From JAAXTT01 sp964530215 (GTDB lineage Bacteria; Bacillota; Desulfotomaculia; Desulfotomaculales; Desulfocucumaceae): a DNA stretch of 12,302 nt. Position 1 is the first letter of the stretch; every line of letters starts with the position of its first letter. A program made the translations under genes and the position numbers. This document shows, piece by piece, positions 12,077 to 12,302 of this stretch. The notes beneath the pieces are model-generated. The model saw only the letters and a list, made by a program, of their open reading frames with translations, ran no database searches and was not told the DNA's origin. The stretch is from NCBI GenBank assembly GCA_964530215.1, contig CAZHAJ010000046.1:1-12302 (forward strand), given 5' to 3'.

Positions 12077-12302
12077 TTATTTTATGGGATAACTTCCTTT
12101 AAAAACAAAATCCGCAGGACCTGTCAGATAAACTCTGTTATTCTCTTTATTCCACTCAACAGTTAAATATCCTGCCTTTAGCCTAACCCTTACCCTTCTT
12201 TCGGTTAAGTCATTTAACACACTGGCCACTACCGCCGCACAAGCACCGGTACCACAGGCTAAAGTGACACCCACTCCCCTTTCCCAAACCCTCATGTAGA
12301 TT
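12077..12302 (-). CDS. dapF: Diaminopimelate epimerase, C-terminal part, cut by the window edge
   Basis: DapF converts LL- to meso-diaminopimelate, the last but one step to lysine and the cross-linking residue of many peptidoglycans. Only about the last 75 residues are in the window. The frame stays open to base 12302, so the true start lies beyond the edge and the inner ATG near 12295 is not the start. The second catalytic cysteine is in ERGVGVTLACGTGACA, together with the substrate-binding Glu-Arg pair (ERG). The C-terminal beta-strands (GYLTVEWNKENNRVYLTGPADFVFKG) are typical. The residue before TLACGTG is Val where Glu is most common (GETLACGTG), a mild variation not at the catalytic positions. 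It ends at 12077, with 84 bases before the aminotransferase in the same direction. Confidence 0.95.
   Translation of the reverse strand, partial: IYMRVWERGVGVTLACGTGACAAVVASVLNDLTERRVRVRLKAGYLTVEWNKENNRVYLTGPADFVFKGSYPIK

Overview
The window looks like chromosomal DNA from a low-GC Gram-positive anaerobe of the Clostridia, most likely in or near the Peptococcaceae / Desulfotomaculum group. This rests on the moderate AT content, strong AAGGAGG-type ribosome sites with frequent TTG and GTG starts, a c-di-AMP (ydaO/yuaA) riboswitch in front of a cell-wall hydrolase, and the block dapF - aminotransferase - yicC - remA - gmk - rpoZ - coaBC. The taxon is inferred, not proven.

Left end (1-888): two very small genes on the minus strand, encoding about 50 aa and 47 aa, sit in AT-rich intergenic DNA. 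Each has a good ribosome site. The 50-aa gene has a promoter candidate and a 19-bp palindrome in its leader. The 47-aa gene ends in a strong terminator and is preceded by a phased array of TGTTAA-type repeats of the kind bound by OmpR/PhoB-family regulators. The next gene (889-1587, minus) encodes an OmpR-family response regulator with no histidine kinase beside it.

Middle (1590-6400): a divergent plus-strand operon encodes a YbhG/YhiI-like export system. In order it holds a membrane-fusion (HlyD-type) protein, two different ABC ATPases, one ABC-2 permease and a TetR regulator, closed by a bidirectional terminator. The two ATPases have complementary degenerate motifs, which predicts one active and one inactive ATP site in a heterodimer.

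Right of the operon (6410-7160, minus): a secreted LysM + NlpC/P60 peptidoglycan hydrolase lies behind a c-di-AMP riboswitch. Upstream of that is a candidate activator-type promoter with a perfect WalR-like box (TGTTAA-N5-TGTTAA). Together these suggest two-component and second-messenger control of one autolysin.

Right half (7448-12302, minus): a housekeeping cluster runs leftward from dapF (cut by the window edge) through an aspartate-type aminotransferase, yicC, remA, gmk and rpoZ to coaBC, and ends in a very long hairpin terminator. It covers lysine/peptidoglycan precursor supply, RNA turnover, matrix regulation, GMP kinase, RNA polymerase omega and coenzyme A synthesis. A dispersed intergenic repeat occurs in inverted orientation at the left edge and just left of the coaBC terminator, bracketing the accessory-looking part of the window.

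No CRISPR array, insertion sequence, tRNA or rRNA was seen. I did not find a wholly new defence or mobile system. The most interesting material is regulatory (the phased TGTTAA arrays and the layered control of the hydrolase), plus the two unrecognised small proteins.
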